Source: Usnea hakonensis (lineage: Eukaryota > Ascomycota > Lecanoromycetes > Lecanorales > Parmeliaceae). From it: a DNA stretch of 64,000 bases. Under the pieces are notes generated by a model, which did not search any database, was not told the origin of the DNA, and saw only the letters and a list, made by a program, of their open reading frames with translations. The stretch lies in assembly GCA_013423325.1 (NCBI GenBank), contig BLJB01000275.1, positions 62,001 to 126,000 on the forward strand. Reading direction: 5' to 3'. Below, one piece after another: positions 22,232-34,303 of this stretch. The position numbers and the translations under genes are program-made. Position 1 is the stretch's first letter. Every line of letters begins with the position of its first letter.

Positions 22232-22548
22232 GAATAAATAAATTCCTAAAGAATAAGCCCTCCCTTCATACTGATATTATAGGGACTACCCTCCACTCCA
22301 CCTACTAGTCTCCTGATAACTTCCCCGAAATCCGTATATAAATAAATGAGTCCTGTCCTAGCGCTAAGGTCTTTCAAAGGAGGAAGAGTAGTAATAAATA
22401 GAATTCTAAGGGATAAATTCTCTACTATAACGATATTATAGGGACTGCTACTACTCCAACCGCTACTCTCTTAATGATTTACCCTAAATCCGTATATTGA
22501 AAAAAGGAGTCCTACCCCGGTACTTAGGTCTTTCAAGGAAGTCAGGAA
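22232..22548. repeat. Two-copy 158-bp direct repeat, diverged
   Basis: Two adjacent copies are aligned by shared blocks GATATTATAGGGACT (22273 and 22432), AAATCCGTATAT (22328 and 22486) and GGTCTTTCAA (22369 and 22527), spaced 158-159 bp. The blocks between have diverged. It lies just downstream of the 217-aa gene. Confidence 0.85.
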
Positions 22549-22700
22549 CACCTATAATTAGATTACTATTGGCAGACGAGGATGGTTGTGTGAGACCTTG
22601 TGTTCGTCGACCATGTGGCTGATCGCTTTCCAGAGAGGATCTGTACAAGAAAGCCATTTTTGCTACACATATTGTACATACACACATCACTGCGCTGCTT

Positions 22701-24574
22701 TCAATCTTCTTTCAGATCACTCCAATCCACAGTCTCCAAATCAGCAGGGACGGCCCGTCTCGCCCTCCCCTTCCGATACTTCAGCATGTTCCAACCTCCC
22801 ATAAACCCCAAGCACAAGACCGTCAAAGGAACGCTAACCGCCACGTACAGCCACCAATTCTTGCTTATCAACAAGATCGCCTGGCCGTCAGTGCCTTGCG
22901 ACGTGCTGAAGAAGCCCATGCCGAAGATGCTGCTAACGAGGGAGGCGGGCAGGAAAAGCATTGACAGGATTTGGATGATTCGCAGAGCTCGGCTATCTTG
23001 ATGGGAGGCGCGAGCGATTTGGGTGGATTCGGTGGCCATTCTGATGTTCACCTTGAAGGGAGGATCAGTGAGGATTTTTTAAATAAGAGAACGGTCGGAC
23101 AAACCTCTGCGTCGCGTTGATTCACCATTGCAAAGCCTTCGCTGACACCGATTTTGGATCTCTCGTTGTAGAGATTGCTGTAGGTACGTATGAGCTTTGC
23201 TTCTCTCAAGAAAGAGCTGAATGTCTCCCGAAGCCGTGCCAACAGCTCTGTTTCGTCGTGCAACGATGCCGGTGTCGCAACTTCCGAGCTGGCTGTTGGA
23301 TGGAGACTCTCCTGGAACCATTCATACTCCCTTTTCAAATGCTCGAGTGTAGCATCAAGAACATCATAGTCGGTGGATATCTGTTGGATCTGTCGGGAAA
23401 AGGCTAGGAAAACCTGTACCCTCTCAGTGTAGTCGTTCGCTGATTTCAACTGTTGCGCTTTGAACTCCTGATTTCCACACAGGAGGATTAGCCAATGTTT
23501 TCAAGATCGAGAGTCTGAAACAGCTGCCATCGCGTAGTACTTGCCCATTCGTACAGGGGGCCTGAAAAGTCTTGCAAGAAGTCGTATGTTTTCAACAACA
23601 GCGCTCTTGCAAAGTACGCGTGGACAATCATCGGATGTCGCTGCAGCTGCATGCCAGAGATGCCCTGAAAAGTTGATTGGAAATTTTCCCTCGATGGTGG
23701 TGGCCACCCTAGCACGAGAACCTGCAACTTTCTGGTGAAAAGGTCGTACTTTGACCACAGAGTAAAGCGCCTCCAATCGGCCACCTTTCGAGAAAGGTCA
23801 CGGGCCGTTTCGTCTCCATGAAGCCAGTCCGATCGGATCACGGCAGAGTACCATTGTTCTATCGTGAATCAGACTTCAGTCCGAATAAAGGGCATGATTT
23901 ACATTGTTTGGGTACATACCACGTTGGTGCGGCTTGCACGTTGTTTGATCAAATCGCGTAGCACTTCCTGGCATATGCTGGCGGGATATGAAACCGGCAA
24001 AGCGCGGAGAAATTTCGAAGGCGTCAAAGATAGAGCGGAGGTGGGCTGAGGCGAGAGAAAGCCTCTCTTGATCCTTTTGAACACAATCAACGAATCTATA
24101 TAGATCGGTCGATCATTAGACCTGACACTGGATATTGCGAAGTCATGCTAGCCTCTTGGTGGTCCGTGTGGCCAGTAGTCAGAGTAAAGTACTTACATGA
24201 CTCTTGTATCGTAGCAAGCAAGACGATCGTCCTGCTGGAACATTAGCTAAAAGTATGCGCTAGGGGCACCACGGCTTCCTCGCTCTAAGCACCCGGGAAA
24301 TCGGATTTTGCCCCCCAAAACCCTAAATCTGCGCGTTAGGCAGGGGCTAGCTAACCTTAACAATTTCGACAATATTATCGCCGCTAACATTAGACCTCAT
24401 AACTCCATTACCGCCTATGACTTCGAAAACATGACCTATGGAATCGCCCACCGAGAAGTAATCTTGAGCGCGGAAAGCGTTGCTGTAGTCTCCGTTAAGG
24501 ATCAGGTCCAGAGAAGTGCCCAACGGATGGCTAGATAGATTTTCCGCCATTGGAGATTCGTCGCTAACGCTCAT
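22701..24574 (-). CDS. CorA-like Mg2+ transporter domain protein
   Basis: Proposed minus-strand exons: 24574-24356, 24234-24197, 24095-23920, 23858-23541, 23457-23105 and 23051-22701, joining to 484 aa. The C-terminus is diagnostic: VNIRMATESTQIARAS, then helix 1 LSMLFLPASLVSSIFGMGFF and helix 2 WWLYVAVSVPLTVLCLGF, the two-helix pore end of the CorA family. The usual GMN selectivity motif reads GMG, as in many fungal CorA-like proteins, so Mg2+ transport is not assured. The soluble N-terminal part reads SIFDAFEISPRFAGF and RQHMPGSA. The acceptor of the fourth intron could instead lie at 23440. Exons 1-2 are the least certain. Confidence 0.75.
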
Positions 24575-25185
24575 TTCACCTGCACAAATGTTACTCTGAC
24601 GTCTCCGTCACTCGTGAGGTACAGCGATGATTTCCGGCGCCTAAATGTTCAAGATATTCCTCACTTTATGTAGATTTCGAGATCGACGAGTAATGGCCCC
24701 CATCCCCATCTTGCAATCCTCAGCCAATCAGTACTGGGTGGAACCGCCAGCCTCAGGTTTAAAATAGCCCATTGTAACCCGCCATTTCAGGTTTTTACAG
24801 GTAGAAGCGGGCTCGATACATAGCTCCATCGCTGATGCACAAGATTGTTTCGACATCAGGCGCAACCCCGGGCACGTTTGAAACTTCACCTCGGTCGTCA
24901 ACCGGTCACAGGAAATTGAGAAAAGAGATAAAGATACAGAAAAAGAGACTAAGAAGTCGATTGGTGCTGCCGTGTGGGCTTGCCGTCGGCCGGAGATAGG
25001 TAAATCTTTCCTTGTATCGCAGTACAGCACATTCATTGATGGCCATGGTCCCGATACGAAAATCTTACATGCAACTAAAACCCACAATCACTTCCGATCC
25101 AGCCGATGAACAGTCTTTAAAATTGAACGTCTGACCTCAGATTGTAATCTGGCTCCGTCCTGCCTCGAGGTAAGTGAGACAAGAA
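24575..25185. other. Divergent intergenic region
   Basis: 611 bp between the start codons of the CorA-like gene and the amidase gene, so both promoters should be here. No motif or gene recognised. Confidence 0.5.
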
Positions 25186-27468
25186 ATGTCTACCATTTTG
25201 CGTGGCTCCACGGCTGACAAGCCAAAATTTAGGATTATTGCAACTTTTGGCGGAAATGAATATTACATTCATCAAGCACCTGCTCATACTATCTCACTTC
25301 GGACTTCCTACTCCTCGGATGAAGTTTTCAGGGGTCTCAAAGGAGACTCAATACCGTGCACAGTTTTCAATGCGTCAAAGGACGATTTCAACAATGAGAA
25401 TTTGGATGCGGTTAGTTCTAAGCTTGCTCACCATGACGATGTTTGGACCCTGGCTTTTCTTCAGAGTGAGACAAGCTATCGTCTTTAGTTGCATTCAAGG
25501 GTTACTGACTGTACAAACTTATCGACAGTCATCATACTCCAAACACCACGGGCTGCAAAGCTTTGTGTTGTGCGAGATGGAGCCTGCACTGTCTTGGAAA
25601 TCGAACCTACTCATTTGTTGACCGGTCCCTACACAATCCGCCTCTCAACTGGGGAGATTCTTCGTGTGTCTCGATTATACGAAGACAAATATAACGCTTT
25701 CATTGGAGGGTCCCTCACCTTCAGCGCTCAGCTGCACTCCTTCCAGTGGCTTAACATTGGGGTGAGAAGATCGGACTCGAAGATGGCACATTTGCTAACC
25801 TTCCTCAGAACCTCATAGCCGTTCCTTCAAGATTTGGCTCCGAACGTACGTCTATACGGTCCTTGGCAGGGGTATAATATCCCAGAAAGCATATACAAAA
25901 GATCTCTTTAGCTGATTGGTATTGAGCTACGGTTCGCCGTCAAGGACATCATTGATGTGGCAGGTCTCCAAACAGGCCTTGGCAATCGCAGTTATCGCAG
26001 GCTATACCCTGACCGACGGTCCTCCGCTCGGTGCGTCGACCGACTCCTGGAGGCAGGTGCGATTCTAGTGGGCAAGACGATGACAACACAGTTTGCTGAG
26101 GGGGAAGTGCCCACACAGTGGTAGGGGTTGATTCGTCTTTATTCAAAACGCACTTTCTTTGCACGCCTACATACCTCCAAGCTCTCAACGACTACATTCC
26201 TGACAATCGAATTTCTTCGATGTTGAACATGGACACAACGGTGACGCTCGCCAAAATAACGATCTCATCAGTACATTTCATGAGCATCTAGTATCTAGCA
26301 CCAATGATGTACCTGAGTGCTCATTGGCTTTCTTAGGATTGATTACATGGCGCCCTTCAATCCCCGCGGTGACTCGTACCAATCGCCGTCTTCTTCGAGC
26401 ACCGGCTCCGCTGTCGCTTCGGCTGCCTATCCCTGGCTCGACTTTACAATTGGAACTGACACGGGGGGCTCCATACGCCATCCGGCAGGTGTTTGTGGCA
26501 CATATGGATTGCGGGCTTCTACCAATGTTATCTCCACTACTGGCATATATTCAGTGTCGCCGCTCCTAGATAGCCCCGGGCTATTTGCTCGATCTGCGGC
26601 TGTAGTTGCAGCTGTTATGGATTGCTTGGTAGAGCCACCACATCCTTCACCAGTTTTATCGAAAACGCCGGTCAAATACAAACTTCTATATCCCGTCCGA
26701 GCCAGGAAAACCGAGCCTCAAGGCTCCCATCGTTGGTTTCCCTATCCCGACAAGTCGTTGCCTGCGACGGATGTCGAGACCCTCTTCGAGAAAACGGTCC
26801 AAAACATGGAATTGCACCTCAAATGCACCCGGAGCCCCTTCAACCTCGAAGACCTGTGGCGTCAGACTCGTCCGGCGGGCCAAGATGAAAGCTTGGACAA
26901 AGCCACTGGAGCCATATACACAGTCCTCACAACCTACTCATGCGTCCGTGAAACCGTCGATCCCTTCATCGCCGACTTCCGCGCCGCCAATAATACCCAC
27001 ACCCCCTTCATCGACCCCATCGTCGCAGCTCGCCAGATCCACGGCCGCACACTCACCCCCCAACAGTATCAAAACGCCCTGAAATCCGCCGAGATTTTTT
27101 CGCAATGGTTCCGCTCCGTCGTCTTCGCCAAGACGACCTCCAACGAGTTCCCCGTCCTCGTATTCCCCCAGAGCTGGGGCGTCCCGACCTACCGCGACGA
27201 GCCCGACAACGGGCCCCTATTCTTCTCCTCCTTCTCCATCTACAGCCTCAGCTACCTGTCCGGATGTCCCGACTGCACCGTGCCCATTGGGGAAACAGCA
27301 TGCCGATCACGCGTGACAGAGGCTGAGATGTTCCTACCAGTCTCCCTGTCCGTGTTGAGCCCGCCGGGAACAGACCTCCAGCTAATGGCTCTGTTATCGG
27401 AGCTGGAAGAGGCGGGCGTGCTGAGGCCTGTGGGGGCTGGGATGCGGATGTATACGGATGCGAGGTAG
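25186..27468 (+). CDS. Amidase-signature family hydrolase with N-terminal extension
   Basis: Exons 25186-25465, 25529-25761, 25809-25871, 25912-26120 and 26337-27468 give 638 aa. The amidase-signature Ser-cisSer-Lys triad is visible: Lys203 in RFAVKDIIDVAG, the cis-Ser in PSSSSTGSAVAS (about 282-283), and nucleophile Ser307 in GTDTGGSIRHPAG. ILVGKTMTTQFAEGEVPTQW and FNPRGDSYQ are typical of the fungal branch that carries an N-terminal domain of about 190 residues before the catalytic part. These enzymes hydrolyse amide bonds, often of xenobiotic or secondary-metabolite amides. The third intron would be only 40 bp and the fourth is 216 bp. The C-terminus (PVSLSVL, RPVGAG) is complete. Confidence 0.88.
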
Positions 27469-27940
27469 GGCGGTGGGATGGGGAGAGAGGAAGAGGTTTG
27501 ATGGCATGAATGAATGTGATACTTGAAGAGTGAACATGCTTGAACTCTGAATTGGAAGTTCTTGCTCGCGGGTGCCGAATTGCTTTAGATGGCGTTTTAT
27601 GTGCACGAATTATGACCCCAACTATGATCTAGATACCTTACTTGATAGCGTTCAGATTTCGGATCAAGTTTTAGTGCAATTAAAAAAAATATGTATCTTG
27701 ATTTGAACGCAGGGAAACTTCTCTTCGCTGGAGTACGTAAGAACTGAGCCTCTTGTATTTTTGCTCTGCAAGGATTGAGAAATGGGCTACTCCATCACAC
27801 CGAAGCAAAACCGTGTGTTGGACGATAGTACTAAAAGCAACCGATCTCTAGAAGGAGTATTCGATGCTAATAGTCCTTCCTGACAGCCCGCTTCACCAAA
27901 CGTTGCCCGTCCCCAGAACAAGCCGTTAGTCCCCCGCCTC
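27469..27940. other. Convergent intergenic region
   Basis: Lies between the 3' ends of the amidase gene and the AP-endonuclease gene. A-rich around 27680. No gene seen. Confidence 0.5.
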
Positions 27941-29018
27941 TCACACCCCACCCACCACCCCCAACCCACCCCCAACACCAGCCTCCACCCACAGCGGCAC
28001 ATGATCACTCCCCCCCCTCTCCGCCTCACAATCCAACACATCCGCACCCCTCACCCCCACCCCTCTCGTCACCAACACCAAATCCACCCGATCCCCCCCC
28101 TCCCCCCAAGGCTTATTCCTCGGCCTATACGTAAACTTCCTCCGCAACCCCTGCACCGCGCGAAACGTATCCACCAACCCCGCCCCCTCCATGACCTTCT
28201 CTTCAAAATCCGCTCGATTGCGCACATGCTCTTCGCCCATGCGTAAATGGGGAAAGGAATCGATCGGCGACCGCTACAACAACGTCCCATCCTTTCTCCT
28301 CGTATCGACGCACCTCATCGCGGAGCAAGGAATGGAAGATTCGTTTGCGGTAGTGGCGGTCTCCAATCACTTTCCCCGTGGCCGGATCGCGGTAGTCGTT
28401 TGTGGTGCCGTTGACTGCGTAGACGTTTATGACGAGCATGCGCCAGGTGTTGATCTCAAAGAGGAGCACGCGCCCTTCGAGATCCCAGTCCACGGTCTTG
28501 GTTTCATAGCTTGGTACATCGCGGCGGACGAGCGTGCAGACGCCGTACACTTTGCCGCCGAAGCCAGTCGCGTTGTACTGATCACGCGGGAGGCAGAAAT
28601 GCGCATCGTAGAGGGAGCGCTGGGGATCGGTTCGATCGGCTTGGTCCAAGGGCTTGTTGATGTTGCGTTGGATGGCGGGTTGGGTGGTTGTGTCTGTGGG
28701 GGCGATTTTGACTTCTTGGAGGCAGAGGATGTGGGGCCATGCCCATCGCTTGAGATTGGCGCGGAGGGAAGGGGGTGGCGGTTGGGGTTTCGAGGAGGTA
28801 GAGGCTGGTTTGAGAAAGGTGGTTATTGGAGGGGTGGAGAGGGGCAGGAAAGGATGGATGCCGTTGATGTTCCAAGAGTAGATGCGTAGGGTGGTTTGCG
28901 AGGTGGGAGAGGGTGCGTTTGGGGCCGGAGGGGATGGGTGAGGTTCCTGGGGTGGGGTGTCGGAGATACGCCGGCGTTTGAGAGGAGGGGGACTGATAGC
29001 GCGGTCTGGCGACGACAT
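27941..29018 (-). pseudogene. Exonuclease III-type AP endonuclease with frameshifting deletion
   Basis: Two minus-strand frames (29018-28203 and the frame ending at 27941) are the two halves of one intronless ExoIII/Apn2-type AP endonuclease. The first half has LRIYSWNINGI, the metal-binding LCLQEVKI, GFGGKVYGVC and INVYAVNG. The second has RADFEEKVM, a YRPRNKPWG segment, DRVDLVLV and the catalytic SDHVPLW. At the joint, GWDVVVA is followed directly by a +1-shifted SPIDSFPHLR. The expected GDxNxAR segment with the active-site Asp and Asn is missing, which fits a loss of 20 bases near 28258-28270. No intron can restore it. Unless this is an assembly error, the repair enzyme is inactive here. 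Confidence 0.8.
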
Positions 29019-29400
29019 TGTTTGGTCAGTATATGTTGTAGGCTGTTAGGAAAGTTTATGATTGAAGCAGTAAGGGAGGGCAACGACATGGATATAATTC
29101 GTTACGAGGATCGTTTGGTTGATTCACTTTTATATTTTACCACTTCTGACCTCCAGTACATCTGTCATAACTAAATTGTAGAGAACAAAGGAAGTATGAA
29201 TACCCGTGGTACTCGTACGGATGGGTTACTACTTGACTTTACGGCTCTGAGTAGGATTTCAGTATCTTACAACCGCAAAATCTCATGCTACCAGACCGAG
29301 GAACAGAGTTCAATCCGAAAGTTCCCAAGCTGTGACGGCTATGGATCAAAGAATCACCCAACATTCATAGACATTTCTCCAATGAGTACATCCAATCTTT
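29019..29400. other. Intergenic, no gene seen
   Basis: Upstream of the AP-endonuclease gene and downstream of the Arp9 gene; AT-rich and without a recognisable gene. Confidence 0.5.
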
Positions 29401-31608
29401 CTAAACACAACTCTCATGAATTCCCTGCGGCCCCAGCTCATTATACTCTGTCCTCGACATGAAACCTTTGCTGATCCCCTGATCCACCACAAACACAACC
29501 TTGGCCGCGACCTGCGCTCCCAAAAATCCTGCCTCCTCCATCCCCACTTCCTTCCACTCAGGAAAATAATCTGGCATCTTGAGCAGTTTGATGCTCGTGG
29601 GCGTCTGCGCATGGCTCGAGTGCTGGTGGGATTGCTGCATTTGTTGTTGGTGGTACTGTTGGAGTTGGAGCTGTTGATGCAGTTGCTGTTGTGACTGTCC
29701 CGGCGGGGCGAGGTTGGGATTTGAGGCTGTGGTTGCGGCGAGGAGGAGGGGGTTGACGCCTGGTCCATGGTGTGATGGAGGGTGATGTTGGGGTTGGGGG
29801 GTATTTGCTCCAGTGGCGACGGGAGTTGTGACATTGGACGGGAGTTCTGAGGTGAAAATGGTGGCGCTGGAAGGAGATATGAGGTATCTTGAGTTCAAAG
29901 TCCCAATTAAAGCCTCCTTGAAACCTGTGCAAGTGTTAGTCTATCGGATACCAAAATGTGGGCGGCCTTGCCTTTCACTTTGCTACCGTTACCCAAAATA
30001 ATCAAAGAGTCCCAAAGATCGCTGCGTTTACTGATATCTGGATACGAGAGAATGCACCGATGTATGGCGTCCGCAATCAGATCAAGGATTCCACCACTAG
30101 CAGCCTGGAACCTCTCCAGGCCGACATCAGCATTCTTCTTGATAAATGCGGTACCCTCTCTATTCCGCCGTCTCTCCTCCTTTCGCTCTTCTCTACGTGC
30201 CGCAGCCGCATTCTCTACTGTCTGAACGCCACTGTCAACCACTGGCTCAGGGGTCTTTTGTCTCTTCGGCTCGCCGCCTTCTTGGCCAGTCTCGCCATCC
30301 ATGGCTCGCTTGCCATTCATGTTGAGTTCTTCGAGGGGCCTCCTCTCATAATAATGAAAATTGGCTTTAACACGCTTCGAGTTAGGTAGACTTTTCTCTT
30401 TAGCCACTGCTGCTGCATCGGCAGCATCCTTCTTGGCTGCTGCTTTAGCAGCTTTCTCTCTGTCTTTTTTTGCGAGAAATTCACTGGTCTTCCCACTGGC
30501 AACAATCGCAGCAACATCGAGGACGCCTTCATCATCCTCGCCTTCTTTGAACTCTCGTTCCTCATCGGCGTCTCCAACCTCGGTGTGAATCCCAGGCCCA
30601 CGAGGTACCCCGCCCTGGGCGGCAATACTCCCTCGTTGCCCAGCGCCAGAAGCAGAAGCTCCAGTAGAGGCTGCGGCTGCTGGATTCGAAGGTAGTGCAA
30701 TTGTCTCTGCCTCAGCTGGCATCTCCGTCCCAGGAGGTAGTATCTCGCAGATTGGACTTTTCTTCAGCTGCTCACACACATCGGTTGTAAGACCTTGTCC
30801 GCCGAGCAGCTCGTGGAGTCTCTGTGTCATTGCTTCTCCGCCACAGTCTGGCAACGCGGACCCTCTTCCCATGTCACTAACGAGGAAGTCGTTTACCGCT
30901 GTAACATCACATTTCCCATGCCCTACGTCAACGATTGTAGCAGTAGGTGTAGCATATGCATAGCATACAGCCAATGCCGAGTCCATCAAGCAGAATGCTG
31001 GGGTCTTAAACTTCTCGAAGATAAATTGTGTCAGGCTTTCATGGTCCTGGGCAGTCCATGCCGGTTGCGAAATGACCAGTATTGGCGTATGGAATGGCGG
31101 CCCCATGGTATTGTAGATGTGAGTGAGGAGAGCGAAAAAACATGACCAGTCGACGATTCGTCCGTTCCGCAATGGATATACCGCTCCCTCCTCGCTCGTG
31201 GGATCTTCCTCAAATTTTGGATCGTCCTCACGATCTTCTGTCCCTGCCTGACCATCCATCGCACCGTTCGCCTCGCCCATAGTGATATCTCCATCGGCAT
31301 GTCCATTGGTTTCAGGCTTGTTTGCAGTATTCGTCGCTTTTCGCTCCCGAATTCTTGTGGCTTCCCATTCTCCCTTTTTCTCTGCGGGGAACATGCGTGT
31401 TGGGAAGCGTAGACGAGCGGGGGTAAAGGATTCAGGAAGGCCCAATTGGGCAAGAGAAGTTTGCGATCCCGGAGCAATAATCTAGAAGCCACCGGAAATC
31501 AGCTGGATCCCTAAGGTGGTACCAATTGAAGCTGGCATGTTCAGGCAGTGCGCAACCCGGGCGTACATGCAGACTTACCAAGATATGTTCATCCTTGAAT
31601 GGCGGCAT
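29401..31608 (-). CDS. ARP9: Actin-related protein 9, SWI/SNF and RSC subunit
   Basis: Exons 31608-31579, 31481-29972 and 29924-29401 give 687 aa. The N-terminus MPPFKDEHIL joins IIAPGSQTSLAQLGLPES after a 97-bp intron. Actin-fold segments follow: PILVISQPAWTAQDHESLTQ, PAFCLMDSALAVCYAYAT and TIVDVGHGKCDVTAV, then a long charged insert, then SDLWDSLIILGNGSKVKG, GFKEALIGTL and PDYFPEWKEVG. Arp9 pairs with Arp7 or its equivalent on the HSA helix of SWI/SNF- and RSC-type remodellers in the nucleus and is not an active ATPase. The second intron (29925-29971) is GC-AG with an ACTAAC branch point. A Gln-rich run lies in exon 3. Confidence 0.92.
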
Positions 31609-33151
31609 TGTCGCAATCTACGAGAGAATACGTGAATAGTGCCCTTGAAAAGTCTCAGATCCCTTCACGATAGCAGACAGAGCGGTCGTACTCAAGTGTT
31701 TGATCGAATGCGCGCGAAATGGCGTCTTGATTTCAGCCCTACAAGGATCGCGCCAAGGTCTTCAACTCATCTTGAGCGGGATTATTGCTCCACCAGCTTT
31801 TAATCTGCTTCGCCTCGTTCGACATTCTCAGATCTTGTCGTGCCATAGTTACTTATTATTGCAATCATCTTATAAATTGGTACTCACAGCGCCAATGGTA
31901 TCCTACATCGTGCGAAGGCTGCAATGCACCGTTGAGTATCTAGACGTATCCACTTATCCGACTGCGATACGCCGACAGATATTTGAAATGATTGTTTTCA
32001 GCCTTTACTGGCCATCTTGCAGGCTTTGAGAGAAGCCTTGTAAGACGACGTCGCCCGTTATATCTAAACTCTTGGCCCATACGTTAAGGTAGTCTTGGAT
32101 TCCGGAAATGGGAAGAGATCAACCCGATATATGGCAGGACCGGCGGCTCGGCTACGGATGTATCGTCTGATAGAGTTTACAAATCATTCCAAAGACTAAG
32201 GTACCTTTGTTAGGACTGGGATTGCCGGCCCTCCATTTGACTTGCAATAGTTCATGATCTTCTATCTGCTTCACCGAGATGCGGCATCATTAGAGCTACA
32301 ATGCTTACTCTGGTCTCCTCTTCCGCATTATGTTCCCCTCTGATCTCCAGATACGAAAATCATATCATTTTAAACTTGCGAGCAGCAGCACTGATAAGAC
32401 CCAGTAGCCGAGCAAGGTATACAAAGCTCTCAGGTCCTGAACAGCCAGCCCCCTTTCTCGCGCTAGTGTCCTAAAAATGCTTTCTGCCAGGACGAGTCTC
32501 CCAGTGCTCGAGAGCATGCTTGTTGACTATGATAGTGTTCTGAGCCTCTAATACTCTGTACGCTAGACAAAATGATTGGGGACTGCTAGTGAAGGTTCGA
32601 TGTCTCTATTATAGCTTAATTAGCGAGCTTTTCATCTCTACCTTAATTTGCACTCTCTCGGAGAAGAGTCCTCCATAAGAATGGCATGAGTATGGAAGCG
32701 CTCGTTGCCATGCGATGCTGTGCCTAATCGATGGATTTGACTCGAGTGATCACACCGAAATCCATTAATTTCCATCATCTTATCGAATTGCTGCTGAAGG
32801 CCCTAGTGAGGCTGCTGGCTCTTAGTGTCGAAATCAGCCGCATGTAATTTTTTGCTGTCAACAACGACGTAATCCATCTTCCTCTCAATGGAAGACCCAG
32901 GTATTAATGATACCAATCTACAATTGAGACAACGAGACCCTCCTGCTGTCAGAAGTAAGCACCACATCTGACCCGCCTAAGCAGCCTACACAGCTGAGAC
33001 GTACCTTCCTTGATAGCTCAAAGGCCAAGACTCAAGGCCTCACCCTGCCCCAAGAACCTTGTCTGCAACACTCTTCAATTTGCCTTCAAAAGTTTCATGA
33101 CAGCCAAGATCATCGTTCATTCTACCCAGTAGCCTAGAGTCACTCGAACAC
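31609..33151. other. 1.5-kb divergent intergenic region
   Basis: Between the Arp9 and second BTB start codons. Open frames are short and unrecognised; I see no gene. Confidence 0.5.
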
Positions 33152-34303
33152 ATGGTCGACATCCACAAGGATCGCCTCGCTGCGAGCATCGAATCCCTCT
33201 GGACCTCTCGCATGTACTCGGATTTAATTGTTCGTTGCCGTGAGGAGGAGTACAAAGTTCATCGATCAATCCTTTGTACTCGCTCGATGTTCTTCGCCAA
33301 GGCGTGTAACGGAGATTTCATGGTATGTACTGTTGTTCCGGCGTTTGGGAGATGGTGGCAAAGCTGACGCCTACTGTTGTCTTAGGAAGGAAAGACTGGA
33401 GTAATAAAGATGGATGACGATGACCCACAGACGGTCAAGCGTTTGCTACTCTATCTTTACACCTTGGATTACCCGGAGGAGGATGACTCCGACGTTCCAG
33501 TGACTATGGATCATTCGCATCCACCCCGTTTGTCCTCAGCAGCTACCGAAGGGGAGTCAGTCTTAGGCACGATGTCAAATTCGTTTGACGGTGCTACTTC
33601 AAGTGACCCTAGATTGATGAACAACGTTCTTGTCTATGCTGTTGCGGAGAAATACGACATGCCCGATCTGAAGGACTTAGCAAAATCCAAGTTTTTGACA
33701 TTAGCAACACCCACGTGGCCGAACGTTGACCTTTGCGCGGTCTTGGAGACCATATTCTCTACAACACCTGACGGTGATATGGGACTTCGTCAAATCGTTC
33801 TGGATATTTGCCGACAGCATGTCCAGGATATATTGAGAGACGATGAGGCCAGAGCCGCCTTCCTCGACATCCAGGCCATCAAGACTATCGTCCTCGATAC
33901 CGCAGTCTGGAACAATGACCAGGACAAAATACTCTTGGACCTGGCTCTAGCAAAACAGATCGCATTAGAAGACCAACTTTCAAAAGCCGAAGCGGAGACT
34001 CAACGAGTCCTGAACGAGAACACCCAGAAAACAAGCAAGCTCGAATTTGAACTTGCAAAGGCCAAAGGGCAGGCGGAGACAGCTATGAATCAAAAGAATG
34101 ACCTGTTCCTGAAGCTCAATGGATTGGTGGACAACTTGAACTTGTGTGAATACTGTCGCAATTGCTGGTCTGAATTCGGGTTCTGGATCGATCGTTTGGG
34201 AAGCGAAAACGACCCTCAATTCAAGCTCCGGTGTTGGAATTGTCGGTGCAGACATGATCTGGGAGGCTCGCATGCGCCTATATCTTCAGCTGGAGCAAGC
34301 TGA
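33152..34303 (+). CDS. BTB/POZ protein with C-terminal Cys-rich motif
   Basis: Exons 33152-33322 and 33386-34303, intron 33323-33385, give 362 aa. The BTB core is seen in MYSDLIVRCREEEYKVHRSI, LCTRSMFFAKA and, after the intron, DDDPQTVKRLLLYLYTLDY. An acidic insert follows, then LMNNVLVYAVAEKYDMPDL and DICRQHVQDIL. Unlike the BTB protein at 5.6 kb it adds a coiled-coil stretch (about 245-310) and ends in a small Cys cluster, CEYCRNC about 30 residues before CWNCRC, which could bind zinc. BTB proteins of this kind may be Cullin3 adaptors or transcription cofactors. The role is unknown. Confidence 0.88.

Noticed and set aside
28191..28889. 232-codon plus-strand frame opposite the AP-endonuclease gene
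   Set aside because: The minus strand carries clear ExoIII motifs in the same DNA, so this frame is a by-product.
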